A stretch of 62,215 bases of DNA, from NCBI GenBank assembly GCA_022451485.1, contig JAKUQS010000016.1:1-62215 (forward strand). Direction: 5' to 3'. The position numbers and the translations under genes were made by a program. The notes below the pieces were generated by a model. That model saw nothing but the letters and a program-made list of their open reading frames with translations, did no database searches and was not told the origin of the DNA. Every line of letters starts with the position of its first letter. The first letter of the stretch is position 1. Below are positions 19,087 through 28,228 of the stretch, piece after piece. The DNA is from Gammaproteobacteria bacterium. Its GTDB lineage: Bacteria > Pseudomonadota > Gammaproteobacteria > Arenicellales > UBA868.

Positions 19087-20046
19087 TTGACGACACAATC
19101 TATCCGTGTGGGTGTGGTTGGTGTGGGATATCTTGGGGCGATTCATGCTCAAATTTACGCTGCAATGGCAGGAGTAGAACTTGTGGGCGTGGCGGATATT
19201 GACGTGCAGGCAGCAGCCCGGGTAGCCAAGGAGTGTGGTTGTTCCGCTTACAGCGAGCCCGGGGCGCTGCTTGATAAGGTCGATGCTGTGAGCGTCGTCG
19301 TGCCAACTTCTAGTCATCGTGTTGTAGCCGAACCTTATTTGCGCGATGGCATACACGTGTTATTAGAAAAACCCATTGCAGATCATTTGGTTGATGCGAA
19401 AGCGATCGTCAAGGCCGCTGAGGAAACGGGCACCATTTTGCAAATTGGTCATTTGGAACGGTTTAATGCGGGTGTCGTACGGTTAGTTCAAGAGCTTGAC
19501 CGGCCACGATTTATTGAGGTTCATCGGTTGGGTCCGTTTGTTTCCCGGGCAGCGGATGTTGATGTGGTTACTGATCTTATGATTCATGATATCGACATCG
19601 TTCTTTCATTGGTCACCGCGGGACTCACTTATGTGTCCGCGGTGGGAGCCCGCGTCGTGTCGGCACATGTTGATATTGCGAATGCGCGTCTCGAATTCGC
19701 AGATGGCACGATTGCTAACGTCACTGCGAGTCGGGTCTCCTCTCGAAAATTCCGGCGTATTCGAGTATTTGGAGAGGCGTGTTACCTCGGTCTTGATTTT
19801 GTAAATCAGCAGGTTGAGGTGTCTCGACGGACTCCAGATATCGAGGAGTCAGGGTTTGTTGGCATTCAGACCGAGTCGATCGAGGTCGATAGTCGACCAC
19901 CGTTAGATGCAGAGTTAGAGCACTTTGTTGCGTGTGTTCGAAATGGGCGACAGCCATTGGTAACTGGTATGGACGGGGTGCGCGCACTCGAAGTCGCCGG
20001 ACAGGTTCGGCGCAAGATCGCTGAATCATTACATATCATCGTGTGA
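19087..20046 (+). CDS. Gfo/Idh/MocA family NAD-dependent oxidoreductase
   Basis: The 319-residue product has the Rossmann motif GVVGVGYLG, LLEKPIADHLVDA (the conserved EKP) and IGHLERFNAG, RFIEVHRLGPF, DLMIHDIDIVLSL. This particular pattern resembles the subgroup encoded beside lpxA/lpxB in some bacteria, including the UDP-GlcNAc 3-dehydrogenase GnnA (recalled, not searched). The GnnB aminotransferase partner and lpx genes are absent here, so the substrate is unknown. The start is TTG after GAGGAG. It lies 67 bases after alaX and 19 before the DUF192 gene. Confidence 0.82.
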   Translation: MTTQSIRVGVVGVGYLGAIHAQIYAAMAGVELVGVADIDVQAAARVAKECGCSAYSEPGALLDKVDAVSVVVPTSSHRVVAEPYLRDGIHVLLEKPIADHLVDAKAIVKAAEETGTILQIGHLERFNAGVVRLVQELDRPRFIEVHRLGPFVSRAADVDVVTDLMIHDIDIVLSLVTAGLTYVSAVGARVVSAHVDIANARLEFADGTIANVTASRVSSRKFRRIRVFGEACYLGLDFVNQQVEVSRRTPDIEESGFVGIQTESIEVDSRPPLDAELEHFVACVRNGRQPLVTGMDGVRALEVAGQVRRKIAESLHIIV

Positions 20047-20065
20047 CAGCGAGTCACGAGTTGGC

Positions 20066-20563
20066 ATGATGGTCTGTTGGCGAATCAGACAGTTCTTGTG
20101 TCTCGCCCTTGTGCTGGTTGGCGTTAACGCCGAGGCTGACAGATGCGATGCCGTTCCAGAAGTTTTTGCTACGATGCCGAAAAATATTGTTGAGATATGG
20201 AATGAGGATGGGAGTCATTCGGTCATCCGAGTCAGGATGGCTGTCAGTGCACGCCAAAGGGCAGCGGGATTTCAGAATGTGTGCGAAGCGGAGATAGCGC
20301 GATTTCCATTGTTGTTTGTATTCGACCGAGATGTGCGCACTCGGTTTCATATGCAAAATGTACAGACTCCTTTGAATATCGCTTTTTTCTCACGTTCTGG
20401 TAGTTTTATCAGCGGCCAGCGCATGGGGCGGCCGGTGATTGGTCAACCCGGTAGGTTATACGGAATCGAGTCAGCTTATCGCTATGCACTGGAGTTCAGT
20501 AGCGATGAACTCCAGCGACTATTTGGCGGACCCGGAAACATTCGCATCATTCTTCGCCGCTGA
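20066..20563 (+). CDS. DUF192 family exported protein
   Basis: The 165-residue product has an N-terminal signal peptide (about 1-22, RIRQFLCLALVLVGVNA) and a DUF192 core: VRMAVSARQRAAGFQNV, LLFVFDRDVRTRFHMQNVQTPLNIAFFSRSGSFI. DUF192 proteins are small, widespread and of unsettled function. Start ATG 20066 or the adjacent ATG 20069. It is probably co-transcribed with the upstream Gfo/Idh gene and converges on dinF with a 37-base gap. Confidence 0.82.
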   Translation: MMVCWRIRQFLCLALVLVGVNAEADRCDAVPEVFATMPKNIVEIWNEDGSHSVIRVRMAVSARQRAAGFQNVCEAEIARFPLLFVFDRDVRTRFHMQNVQTPLNIAFFSRSGSFISGQRMGRPVIGQPGRLYGIESAYRYALEFSSDELQRLFGGPGNIRIILRR

Positions 20564-20600
20564 GTGGGGGTGTAATGATTCTTAGGGATAATCGAAAGGA

Positions 20601-21896
20601 TTAGTAAGTCGTTGCGATTATGCGTGGCATGTAGAAGGCCAAAGTGAGTGCCCGCAAGACAAAGAAAAGCAGGAGGGAAATCCATAATCCATGGTTGTGG
20701 GCGAGGGCAGTGGATGCTTCCACGGCTAACAAATACCCTCCAAGCGAGATCAACATCGCATTACGCATTTCCCGAGTTCGTGTTGCTCCGATAAAGATGC
20801 CATCGAGTTGAAAACTCCACACTGCAATAATTGGTCCAATCACCACCCAAGGTAGATAGGCGCGCGCCAGGATAAGGACATCCGAGTGGTTGGTCATCCA
20901 GCTAAGCAAGTGGTGCCCAGCTATCAAATAAATCAAACTAATCAGTGACGAAACGATCAGCGCCCATAACGTGCTGATGCGAATGGTAGCCAACAGAGCT
21001 GACCGATTGCGTCTCCCTACCGCGTGCCCAACCAGTGTTTCAGCCGCATGTGCAAATCCATCCAGTGCGTAGGCAGAAATCGTCTGTAGGTGGAGCAATA
21101 CTGCGTTGGCGGCGAGATAGAGGTCTCCCAGTTGAGCGCTGCGATTAGTGAACCAGGCAAAACTAAAGATCAGACAAAGGGTGCGAATAAAGAGGTTGAA
21201 ATTCGCGTTAAGGAGTTTCCGCATAGCACCTGCGTCTAGTAGACGATGAGTCAACGTCAGTTTGACGCGATAGCCCGTTCGGCGGTGTATTAACCAGATG
21301 CCGAAGCCGATGGCGATGTATTCGCTACATACCGTGGCGACGGCGACTCCTTCAATACCGTAGTCGAAATAACTAACCAACAGAATGTCGAGGAACATGT
21401 TCAGCCCGTTAAGCAGAAGCTGCGTGTAAAGCACGGCCCTCATGTCTTGCGCGGCAATTAAATAACCGAGGATGGCGTAGAGGCCCAATACAGCGGGGGC
21501 GCTCCAGATTCGAATGCCGAAATAAACCGCAGTTGCGGATTCGACCTCTAAAGATGCTTGAAAGAGTGTGAGTGCCAACCGACCGATCAATGGGTGAGCA
21601 ATAATTAAGAGTGCTCCGAGTGATAATCCGATGAGCATTGCTCGTGACAGCGTCAAATAGGCTTCAGTCAGGTTGTTTCGGCCCCATGCCTGAGCGGCAA
21701 ATCCGGTGGTGCCCATGCGTAGAAAACCGAAGGCCCAGTAAACAAAACTGAAGATCAGAGCGCCAAAAGCAACAGCTCCGATGAGTGTAATGTCTGCCAG
21801 GTGGCCAACGACGGCGGTGTCAACAGCACCAACTAGCGGCACCGTGACATTGGATAGGATAATCGGTGCGGCAAGAGACCAGACTCGTTTATGCAT
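20601..21896 (-). CDS. dinF: MATE family efflux transporter, DinF type
   Basis: A 431-residue integral membrane protein with about 12 hydrophobic segments of the MATE/MOP fold. The N-terminus WSLAAPIILSNVTVPLVGAVDTAVVGHL, plus FLRMGTTGFAAQAWG, is typical of the DinF subgroup, thought to export cationic or toxic compounds by cation antiport. Substrate unknown. It follows the NRDE gene on the minus strand after 50 bases and may share its transcript. No LexA-like box was recognised upstream. Confidence 0.9.
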   Translation of the reverse strand: MHKRVWSLAAPIILSNVTVPLVGAVDTAVVGHLADITLIGAVAFGALIFSFVYWAFGFLRMGTTGFAAQAWGRNNLTEAYLTLSRAMLIGLSLGALLIIAHPLIGRLALTLFQASLEVESATAVYFGIRIWSAPAVLGLYAILGYLIAAQDMRAVLYTQLLLNGLNMFLDILLVSYFDYGIEGVAVATVCSEYIAIGFGIWLIHRRTGYRVKLTLTHRLLDAGAMRKLLNANFNLFIRTLCLIFSFAWFTNRSAQLGDLYLAANAVLLHLQTISAYALDGFAHAAETLVGHAVGRRNRSALLATIRISTLWALIVSSLISLIYLIAGHHLLSWMTNHSDVLILARAYLPWVVIGPIIAVWSFQLDGIFIGATRTREMRNAMLISLGGYLLAVEASTALAHNHGLWISLLLFFVLRALTLAFYMPRIIATTY

Positions 21897-21946
21897 GAGT
21901 CAGGGGGACAAGATTTTGTGTCGGTTTTTACTCTCTAATCGAATGC

Positions 21947-22708
21947 TCATTGCAGTTCGAACTCAATATTGACGATATTTTGGCAGTTGCCATCGATATC
22001 AAATGAGTGCTCAATAAATCTCACCTGCTGATCGCGGCTAACGGTGATCACGGTTGAGCTGCGCGTGCCGTAGTCGGACGATTTGACAAAGATGGATGAA
22101 CGGACCCTTTGCACCTGTCGGATTATGGGGTCGTTGTCGGTTTCGAGGTCCTGCGCTGGAGTATCATTGTGCAGTAAGTCAAATAAAGCTTCTGTCGAAA
22201 AGCTGGATTCGAGAATGGTTGAAAATGCTTGTTTCCCATTGGTGATCTTTGACCAGGGAGTGTCGAGAAAGTGATTGCTAAGCGCGAAGACACCGGCTTC
22301 CAGTGTTGTCGATGTTGGATGGCGATTGGATATCCAGTGAATTCCAGAGGACCAATCTCCAACCAACAGATTGAATCCTCCGAATGAGTCAAACTCAGGT
22401 TGTTGATCGGCGATGAATTGTTCAGCCGGCGCGGATCCAAGCAGATAATCTGTCACCAATTGTCCTCTGGACCGCGGACTCAATATCGATTGGGTTTCGC
22501 TAAAATTGGTCAGGGCAGCGAACCGACCACTGCGGGTGATCCCCATCCAGCTGCCACCGGCTTTCAGGTCTCTTCCGGCGCACAGGGTGGGGTGATCCGG
22601 CCAGAACCCAGCAGCTTTGGTTGCTCGATGATGATATTCATCACGGTTTGCCGCGATGACAAAGGGATACGTTGTGTTAGCCCGGATCCCAATTAGAATA
22701 AAGCACAC
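21947..22708 (-). CDS. NRDE/TANGO2 family protein
   Basis: The 253-residue product begins MCFILIGIRANTTYPFVIAANRDEYHHR, containing the NRDE motif that names the family, then GGSWMGITRSGRFAALTNF. Eukaryotic TANGO2 has been tied to Golgi organisation and metabolism, but the bacterial role is not settled. The conserved Cys2 recalls N-terminal nucleophile hydrolases (inference). The start is GTG. Its apparent ribosome-binding G-tract is half of the palindrome at 22716-22730. Confidence 0.85.
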   Translation of the reverse strand: MCFILIGIRANTTYPFVIAANRDEYHHRATKAAGFWPDHPTLCAGRDLKAGGSWMGITRSGRFAALTNFSETQSILSPRSRGQLVTDYLLGSAPAEQFIADQQPEFDSFGGFNLLVGDWSSGIHWISNRHPTSTTLEAGVFALSNHFLDTPWSKITNGKQAFSTILESSFSTEALFDLLHNDTPAQDLETDNDPIIRQVQRVRSSIFVKSSDYGTRSSTVITVSRDQQVRFIEHSFDIDGNCQNIVNIEFELQ

Positions 22709-22715
22709 GGTGAAT

Positions 22716-22730
22716 ACCCCCCCGGGGGGT
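22716..22730. repeat. C7G6 homopolymer palindrome at the NRDE start
   Basis: On the plus strand A, seven C, six G, T. On the minus strand this places a run of seven G 8 bases before the NRDE GTG codon, where a Shine-Dalgarno sequence would sit. Such runs are prone to slippage and could tune translation. Also a known type of sequencing or assembly error site. Confidence 0.5.
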
Positions 22731-22750
22731 TAGGAACAGCCAATGGTTAT

Positions 22751-23041
22751 TCAAGGTAACTCGATTATTGGTTTTGAGGCTTTACGGTATGCGATGCCGA
22801 TGCGACCGATCAATTGAATTGCCACTGAGCCTGTGTAGTCACAGGCCAAATGTAATAATTCCTTTTTTTTGTGTTTGGGAGCTGCGGGCAGTTTCATTTT
22901 GACCAATTCGTGGTGAGCCAACGCTTTTTCCAATTCGTCGACAACTGCGTCGGACAATCCGGCAGAACCAATAGTGACGGCGATTGTCCGATGATGTGCG
23001 AGTCCACGAAGATAACGTTTTTGGGAGCCGGTGAGTATCAA
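22751..23041 (-). CDS. yhbY: YhbY-type CRM-domain RNA-binding protein
   Basis: A 96-residue CRM-domain protein associated with pre-50S ribosomal particles. It shows LTGSQKRYLRGLAHH, VTIGSAGLSDAVVDELEKALAHHELVKMKL and VAIQLIGRIGIAYR, matching YhbY throughout, including the GxxG-like turn. The start is TTG (23039-23041); a stop lies two codons upstream in frame, so no longer start exists. It is divergent from rlmE by 52 bases, the standard yhbY|rlmE-ftsH arrangement. Confidence 0.92.
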   Translation of the reverse strand: MILTGSQKRYLRGLAHHRTIAVTIGSAGLSDAVVDELEKALAHHELVKMKLPAAPKHKKKELLHLACDYTGSVAIQLIGRIGIAYRKASKPIIELP

Positions 23042-23093
23042 TGGTTATGACAAGTGGATCAGGGCATCACAGCATACCATTGGGTGACGTTCC

Positions 23094-23741
23094 GTGAGTG
23101 GTCGTCGTCAAAGTTCGAGACGATGGGTTGATCGCCAACGTCGTGACGTCTATGTTCGTCAGGCGCATGAAAAGGGCTATCGTTCGCGAGCGGTATTTAA
23201 ATTGATCGAACTTGATCGTCGCAATTGTCTTTTCAGGACGGGGCAATGCGTAGTCGACCTCGGAGCGGCACCAGGTGGTTGGTCGCAGTATGCCGCGGAA
23301 CGTGTTGGGGGGGCGGGGATGGTGGTGGCGGTGGATCTCACACCGATGGATCCGATTCCCGGCGTTGAGATGGTTGAGGTCGACATCACCCAGACGGGGT
23401 CTGGCGAGTTGATTCGTCGCGGCCTGCGGGATCGCAAGGTTGATCTTGTTATTTCCGATATGGCCCCCAGAATGAGTGGTGTGGTCAGTCGAGATCAGGC
23501 ACTAGCGCTCGAGTTGGCTGAAGCGGCCCTCGGGGTGGCCGCTTCTCTGCTGGCTCATGGCGGTACGTTGTTGGTCAAAGTGTTTGAGGGAGAAACGACA
23601 CCAGCATTCCGACAACAAGTCCGGGAGCGTTTTGAGCGTCATGTATCGAGAAAGCCAACGGCATCCCGCAGTGAGAGCCGGGAACGGTATGTTATTGCTA
23701 CCAATCCGCTCACTGGCGCGTCAAACGGGTCAGAGCTGTAA
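23094..23741 (+). CDS. rlmE: 23S rRNA (uridine-2'-O)-methyltransferase
   Basis: Methylates the 2'-hydroxyl of U2552 (E. coli numbering) in the 50S A-loop using SAM. The 215-residue product has RSRAVFKLIELD, the SAM motif DLGAAPGGWSQ, and the remaining K-D-K-E tetrad segments VISDMAPRMSG, LVKVFEGE and SRESRERYV. The start is GTG. It is followed by ftsH after a 174-base gap, the classical rlmE-ftsH pair. Confidence 0.96.
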   Translation: MSGRRQSSRRWVDRQRRDVYVRQAHEKGYRSRAVFKLIELDRRNCLFRTGQCVVDLGAAPGGWSQYAAERVGGAGMVVAVDLTPMDPIPGVEMVEVDITQTGSGELIRRGLRDRKVDLVISDMAPRMSGVVSRDQALALELAEAALGVAASLLAHGGTLLVKVFEGETTPAFRQQVRERFERHVSRKPTASRSESRERYVIATNPLTGASNGSEL

Positions 23742-23915
23742 TGGAGATAAGGCGTGAGAGCCGTATGGGAACTACAAAACTGTGTTGTGTTGGTTTAAGA
23801 AAAGGCTCAAAATCGGGGGGTTGAATATTCGCTGCTTTTCACGCTTCTAATGTAGAGAGCCGGGACTTGTGGCAGAAAACAACTGAAATCATGAAACAAT
23901 TTGAAGAGGTAGTAG

Positions 23916-25844
23916 GTGAATAACCTAACCAAGAATCTTGTCCTCTGGCTAGTCATCGCGATGGTGTTGATGGCGGTATTTAATAATTTTTCGGCTAAGG
24001 ATGACCGCAGCGGGCAGGAAGTCGATTATTCGACATTTCTAGATCAAGTGCGCGACGGTCGGATTGAGCGGGTGACGATTGATGGGGTCGCTATTTATGG
24101 GCAAAGACATAATGGTGATCGATTTGTCAGTTATTCGCCAGGTGATCCTGAATTGGTCAATGACCTGGTTAATGCGGGTGTCTCGATTAAGGCCAAGAAG
24201 GAAGAGGGCACTTCCCTCTTGATGACCATTTTTATCAGTTGGTTCCCGTTATTGTTATTGATTGGTGTTTGGATTTTCTTCATGCGCCAGATGCAAGGGG
24301 GTGGCGGCCGCGGTGCCATGAGTTTTGGCAAAAGTCGTGCGCGGCTGCTGACTGAGGATAAGAATCGTGCCACCTTTGCGGATGTTGCCGGTGTCGATGA
24401 AGCGAAGGAAGAGGTCCAGGAATTAGTCGAATTTTTGAAAGACCCAAGTAAGTTTCAAAAACTGGGTGGTCGGATTCCCCGAGGTGTCCTTATGACGGGT
24501 AGCCCAGGTACGGGTAAGACTCTCTTGGCTAGAGCGATTGCGGGAGAAGCAAAGGTTCCATTTTTCACAATCTCAGGGTCCGATTTTGTCGAGATGTTTG
24601 TTGGGGTTGGTGCTTCGCGGGTTCGGGATATGTTTGAACAGGCCAAGAAGAATGCGCCCTGCATTATTTTTATTGATGAGATTGATGCGGTCGGTCGGCA
24701 ACGCGGCGCGGGACTTGGTGGAGGCCACGATGAGCGTGAACAGACTTTGAATCAACTGCTTGTTGAAATGGATGGATTCGAAGGGAATGATGGAGTCATT
24801 GTTATTGCCGCAACTAACCGGCCTGACGTGCTTGATCCGGCGTTGTTGCGCCCAGGTCGTTTTGACAGGCAGGTGCATGTACCGTTACCAGACATTCGTG
24901 GGCGTGAAGCCATTCTCAAGGTGCACATGCGCAAGGTGCCTTTGGCCGAAGACGTTGACCCAAGCATCATTGCACGGGGTACACCAGGCTTTTCAGGCGC
25001 AGATCTCGCAAATCTGATTAACGAAGCGGCACTTTTTGCCGCTCGGGCGAACGGCAAGTTGGTAACGATGGAGGAGTTTGAGCTCGCTAAGGACAAGGTG
25101 CTGATGGGTGCTGAGCGCCGCTCGATTGTGATGCCTGAGAATGAAAGGATGAATACGGCTTACCATGAATCAGGCCACACAGTGGTGGCTAAAGTGTTGT
25201 CGGAGTACACCGATCCGGTACATAAGGTCACTATTATCCCGCGCGGAAGAGCGCTTGGGGTAACCATGCAGTTGCCGGAGGAAGATCGTTACAGTCATAA
25301 CCGGGAATACTTGTCTGCCAGAATCGCTGTGCTCATGGGGGGGCGCATTGCAGAAGAAATCTTCATGGAGCAGATGACGACGGGCGCTGCTAACGATTTT
25401 GAGCACGCGACCGATCTTGCACAGAAGATGGTTCAGCGCTGGGGTATGAGTGACAGACTTGGACCCCGAGTGTATGGCGATAACGATTCTGAGGTGTTTT
25501 TGGGTCGAGATATGGTGACGCATCGTAACCTCAGTAATGCCACTGCTGAGGAGGTTGATAAGGAAGTGAGTCGTATCATCGAAGAACAGTACGACCGGGC
25601 CCGCAGTATCATTGAGGAGCACCGCCAAATTATTGAGACGATGACCAAGAATTTGCTTGAATGGGAAACGTTGGAGTCTGATCAGATTGAGCAGATCATG
25701 GCCGGAGGCGAGCCGCGGCCACCGGCGCCTTCGAGCGATGGTGACCCACCCACTACAGACAGTGACGCGGAGTCAGGTGGCGCGGCTAACCAAAAGCCTG
25801 GAATCAATCCGAACATGGATCTTCCAACCGGTCATTCCGCGTGA
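23916..25844 (+). CDS. ftsH: ATP-dependent zinc metalloprotease FtsH
   Basis: A membrane-anchored AAA+ protease that degrades membrane and regulatory proteins; in E. coli it degrades LpxC with the help of LapB, also encoded here. The 642-residue product has two membrane segments (about 8-24 and 101-123), Walker A GSPGTGKT (195-202), Walker B IFIDE (251-255), [24 protein letters not shown] region (299-319), zinc site HESGH (417-421) and third ligand D494. The start is GTG after AGAGGT. The C-terminal tail is acidic and low-complexity. Confidence 0.97.
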   Translation: MNNLTKNLVLWLVIAMVLMAVFNNFSAKDDRSGQEVDYSTFLDQVRDGRIERVTIDGVAIYGQRHNGDRFVSYSPGDPELVNDLVNAGVSIKAKKEEGTSLLMTIFISWFPLLLLIGVWIFFMRQMQGGGGRGAMSFGKSRARLLTEDKNRATFADVAGVDEAKEEVQELVEFLKDPSKFQKLGGRIPRGVLMTGSPGTGKTLLARAIAGEAKVPFFTISGSDFVEMFVGVGASRVRDMFEQAKKNAPCIIFIDEIDAVGRQRGAGLGGGHDEREQTLNQLLVEMDGFEGNDGVIVIAATNRPDVLDPALLRPGRFDRQVHVPLPDIRGREAILKVHMRKVPLAEDVDPSIIARGTPGFSGADLANLINEAALFAARANGKLVTMEEFELAKDKVLMGAERRSIVMPENERMNTAYHESGHTVVAKVLSEYTDPVHKVTIIPRGRALGVTMQLPEEDRYSHNREYLSARIAVLMGGRIAEEIFMEQMTTGAANDFEHATDLAQKMVQRWGMSDRLGPRVYGDNDSEVFLGRDMVTHRNLSNATAEEVDKEVSRIIEEQYDRARSIIEEHRQIIETMTKNLLEWETLESDQIEQIMAGGEPRPPAPSSDGDPPTTDSDAESGGAANQKPGINPNMDLPTGHSA

Positions 25845-25884
25845 TTCGGGTGACGTTGCTCGTGTGAATGATTGGTGACGAACG

Positions 25885-26742
25885 TTGCCACTAAGAGGCT
25901 CAGGCGTTTCCATCATGGGAATTCTGAATGTTACGCCTGATTCGTTTTCTGGGGATGGTACTCACCTTGATGTAGCGGGCGCTGTCGAGCGGGCCGCTAC
26001 TTTAGTTAGGGAGGGTGCCGATATCATAGACATTGGCGGCGAATCCACTCGTCCTGGCGCCGCCACTGTACCCGTGGAAGAAGAACTCCAGCGAGTATTG
26101 CCGGTGATTCGAGCTGTCAAAGAGCAATTATCTGTCCAGATTTCAATTGATACCAGCAAACCCGAGGTCATGGAAGCGGCTGTGTTGGCCGGCGCGAGCA
26201 TGGTTAATGACGTTTATGCGCTTCGTCAACCGGGCGCATTGAAGATGGCAGCGCGTTTGAACGTACCTGTATGTTTGATGCATATGCAGGGCACGCCATC
26301 AAACATGCAGAAAGCGCCATCCTATACTGATGTCGTACGAGAGGTCAGTCATTTTCTCTCCAGCCGTGTTCGTGCCAGCGAGGCGGCCGGCATCGCGCCG
26401 GATCATTTAATGGTCGATCCAGGGTTTGGATTTGGAAAGACATTTCAGCATAACGTCGAACTTCTTAGGGGATTGACTGGCCTGACGGATGTTGGAAGAC
26501 CAATCGTCGTGGGCCTGTCACGTAAGGCTTTTGTGCGACGGCTGGCGAGGGTGAATCAGGAGGATAAAGATGAAACGGCACAGGTCAGCGCAGGACTTGC
26601 CCTATATGCTGCGTCTCAAGGCGCCGCGGTTTTACGAGTGCATGATGTGGCGTTGACACGAAATTTGTTGCGGGCGTGGGAAGCATTGGCATTGCGGCCT
26701 GTGGATCAGTGTAATGTCCAGCTGCACGGAGGTTTGTGTTGA
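25885..26742 (+). CDS. folP: Dihydropteroate synthase
   Basis: Condenses p-aminobenzoate with the pterin diphosphate in folate synthesis; the sulfonamide target. The 285-residue product has MGILNVTPDSFSGDG, DIIDIGGESTRPGA, ISIDTSKPEV, CLMHMQGTPSNMQ, DPGFGFGKT and a C-terminal VLRVHDV. The first loop reads SFSGDG where E. coli has SFSDGG. Start TTG 25885 is chosen because a stop lies 9 bases upstream in frame; ATG 25915 would begin inside the first conserved strand. Its end overlaps glmM. Confidence 0.95.
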   Translation: MPLRGSGVSIMGILNVTPDSFSGDGTHLDVAGAVERAATLVREGADIIDIGGESTRPGAATVPVEEELQRVLPVIRAVKEQLSVQISIDTSKPEVMEAAVLAGASMVNDVYALRQPGALKMAARLNVPVCLMHMQGTPSNMQKAPSYTDVVREVSHFLSSRVRASEAAGIAPDHLMVDPGFGFGKTFQHNVELLRGLTGLTDVGRPIVVGLSRKAFVRRLARVNQEDKDETAQVSAGLALYAASQGAAVLRVHDVALTRNLLRAWEALALRPVDQCNVQLHGGLC

Positions 26743-28076
26743 CTGCCCTGTTCGGGACGGATGGTATACGGGGTCGGGTCGGCGATAGCCCCGTTAGTCC
26801 CGAGGAAGTTCTCAAGATAGGTTGGGCGGCCGGTACTGCTCTGAAAGTATTGGGAAAGGGCAGACAGGTAGTCTTGGGCAAAGATACCCGCGTTTCGGGG
26901 TACCTCTTCGAGTCGTTGCTTCAGGCAGGGTTTATCGCGGCCGGTGTGGATACGGCCTTGACTGGGCCACTGCCAACACCTGCGGTTGCCCATTTGACCA
27001 AGACGATTCGGGCGAGTGCCGGGGTCGTCATCAGTGCTTCTCACAATCCGTACTATGACAATGGGATTAAGTTTTTCCAGGGCGATGGACATAAGTTCGA
27101 TGATGCGCTTGAACAGGAGATAGAAAAACAATTTCATCAGCCGATGCGCACAGCGTCAGATCTGGGTAAGGCAACGCGCATACCTGATGCGGCTGGTCGT
27201 TACATTGAGTTTTGCAAGAGTGCATTTCCCCAGACGCAATCACTGTCGGAGTGTTGCCTAGTTGTCGATTGCGCTAACGGTGCGTGCTATGACTTGGCAC
27301 CGCGTGTCTTTCGCGAACTGGGGGCAAACGTCCGAGTGATCGCAAACGAACCAGATGGTTACAACATTAATCAAGATTGTGGAACGGAGTCGACGGCGGG
27401 GCTAGTTGAGGCGGTGATCAAGCATAAGGCCAATGCGGGCATTGCGTTTGATGGTGATGGGGACCGCTTAGTGATGGTGGATGAAGGCGGAAATGTACTT
27501 GACGGCGATAAGATTCTGTTCCTCTTAGCGCGTCATCGCCAACAAATGGGCACATTGGCTGGCGGCGTGGTTGGAACAATTATGTCGAATTATGGTTTTG
27601 AAAAGTCGTTGGGTCGTTATGGCATTGATTTGTGCAGAACACGGGTAGGTGATCGACATGTGTTGGAGGAGTTACGCTCGCGGGGTTGGTGTCTGGGCGG
27701 GGAACCCTCAGGGCATATTGTTTGCTTTGATAAGACGACAACAGGCGACGGTATCGTGGCTGCGCTGCAAGTCCTCAATGCCATGGTATCGACTGACACA
27801 GCCCTCTCGCTGCTCACAGGAGATCTGGATAGCTATCCACAAGCCAGAGCCAACGTAACTCTTCCTCTTGATAGAGCTGACCCGTTATCTGTTGTCAGGG
27901 GGACCAGAGTACAGCAAATGGTGAGCGAGGTTGAGTCCTTGCTCGGCACTGATGGGCGGGTTGTAGTGAGGTGTTCAGGAACTGAACCGGTTGTCCGCGT
28001 CATGGTCGAGGGCAGTGATGAGGAGTTAGTCACCCGGTATTGCCGACAAATTACCGCGGTGATTGCAGATGAATGA
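26736..28076 (+). CDS. glmM: Phosphoglucosamine mutase
   Basis: Interconverts glucosamine-6-P and glucosamine-1-P for peptidoglycan and LPS. The 446-residue product has FGTDGIRGRVG at the N-terminus, the phosphorylated serine S102 in SASHNPYYDNG, the metal loop DGDGDR and the phosphate-binding CSGTEPVVRVM near the C-terminus. The start is either GTG 26736 or TTG 26739; GGAGG (26728-26732) is better spaced for the TTG, which overlaps the folP stop as TTGA. Standard ftsH-folP-glmM order. Confidence 0.96.
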   Translation: MLTALFGTDGIRGRVGDSPVSPEEVLKIGWAAGTALKVLGKGRQVVLGKDTRVSGYLFESLLQAGFIAAGVDTALTGPLPTPAVAHLTKTIRASAGVVISASHNPYYDNGIKFFQGDGHKFDDALEQEIEKQFHQPMRTASDLGKATRIPDAAGRYIEFCKSAFPQTQSLSECCLVVDCANGACYDLAPRVFRELGANVRVIANEPDGYNINQDCGTESTAGLVEAVIKHKANAGIAFDGDGDRLVMVDEGGNVLDGDKILFLLARHRQQMGTLAGGVVGTIMSNYGFEKSLGRYGIDLCRTRVGDRHVLEELRSRGWCLGGEPSGHIVCFDKTTTGDGIVAALQVLNAMVSTDTALSLLTGDLDSYPQARANVTLPLDRADPLSVVRGTRVQQMVSEVESLLGTDGRVVVRCSGTEPVVRVMVEGSDEELVTRYCRQITAVIADE

Positions 28077-28090
28077 TTAGATTATTCATC
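28068..28090 (+). terminator. AT-rich hairpin across the glmM stop codon
   Basis: GATGAATGAT (28068-28077) pairs with ATTATTCATC (28081-28090), with one G-T pair, around a 3-base loop. It is AT-rich with no proper T-run, so at best a weak terminator or RNA stabiliser. Confidence 0.3.
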
Positions 28091-28228
28091 CTAAACTTTC
28101 CCGTCCTGTGTAGAATACGCCGGTTTACGGGATTATTTCCAGCATAGCACTGCTGCTGTGTTGGGGTAGTTCGTTCACTTTAATGGCAATGAAGGGCTGT
28201 GGCATTGCCACAACAACACTCTAGAGAA

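Noticed and set aside
25170..25628. Minus-strand open frame (152 codons) inside ftsH
   Set aside because: It lies opposite the zinc protease domain and shows no family signature.
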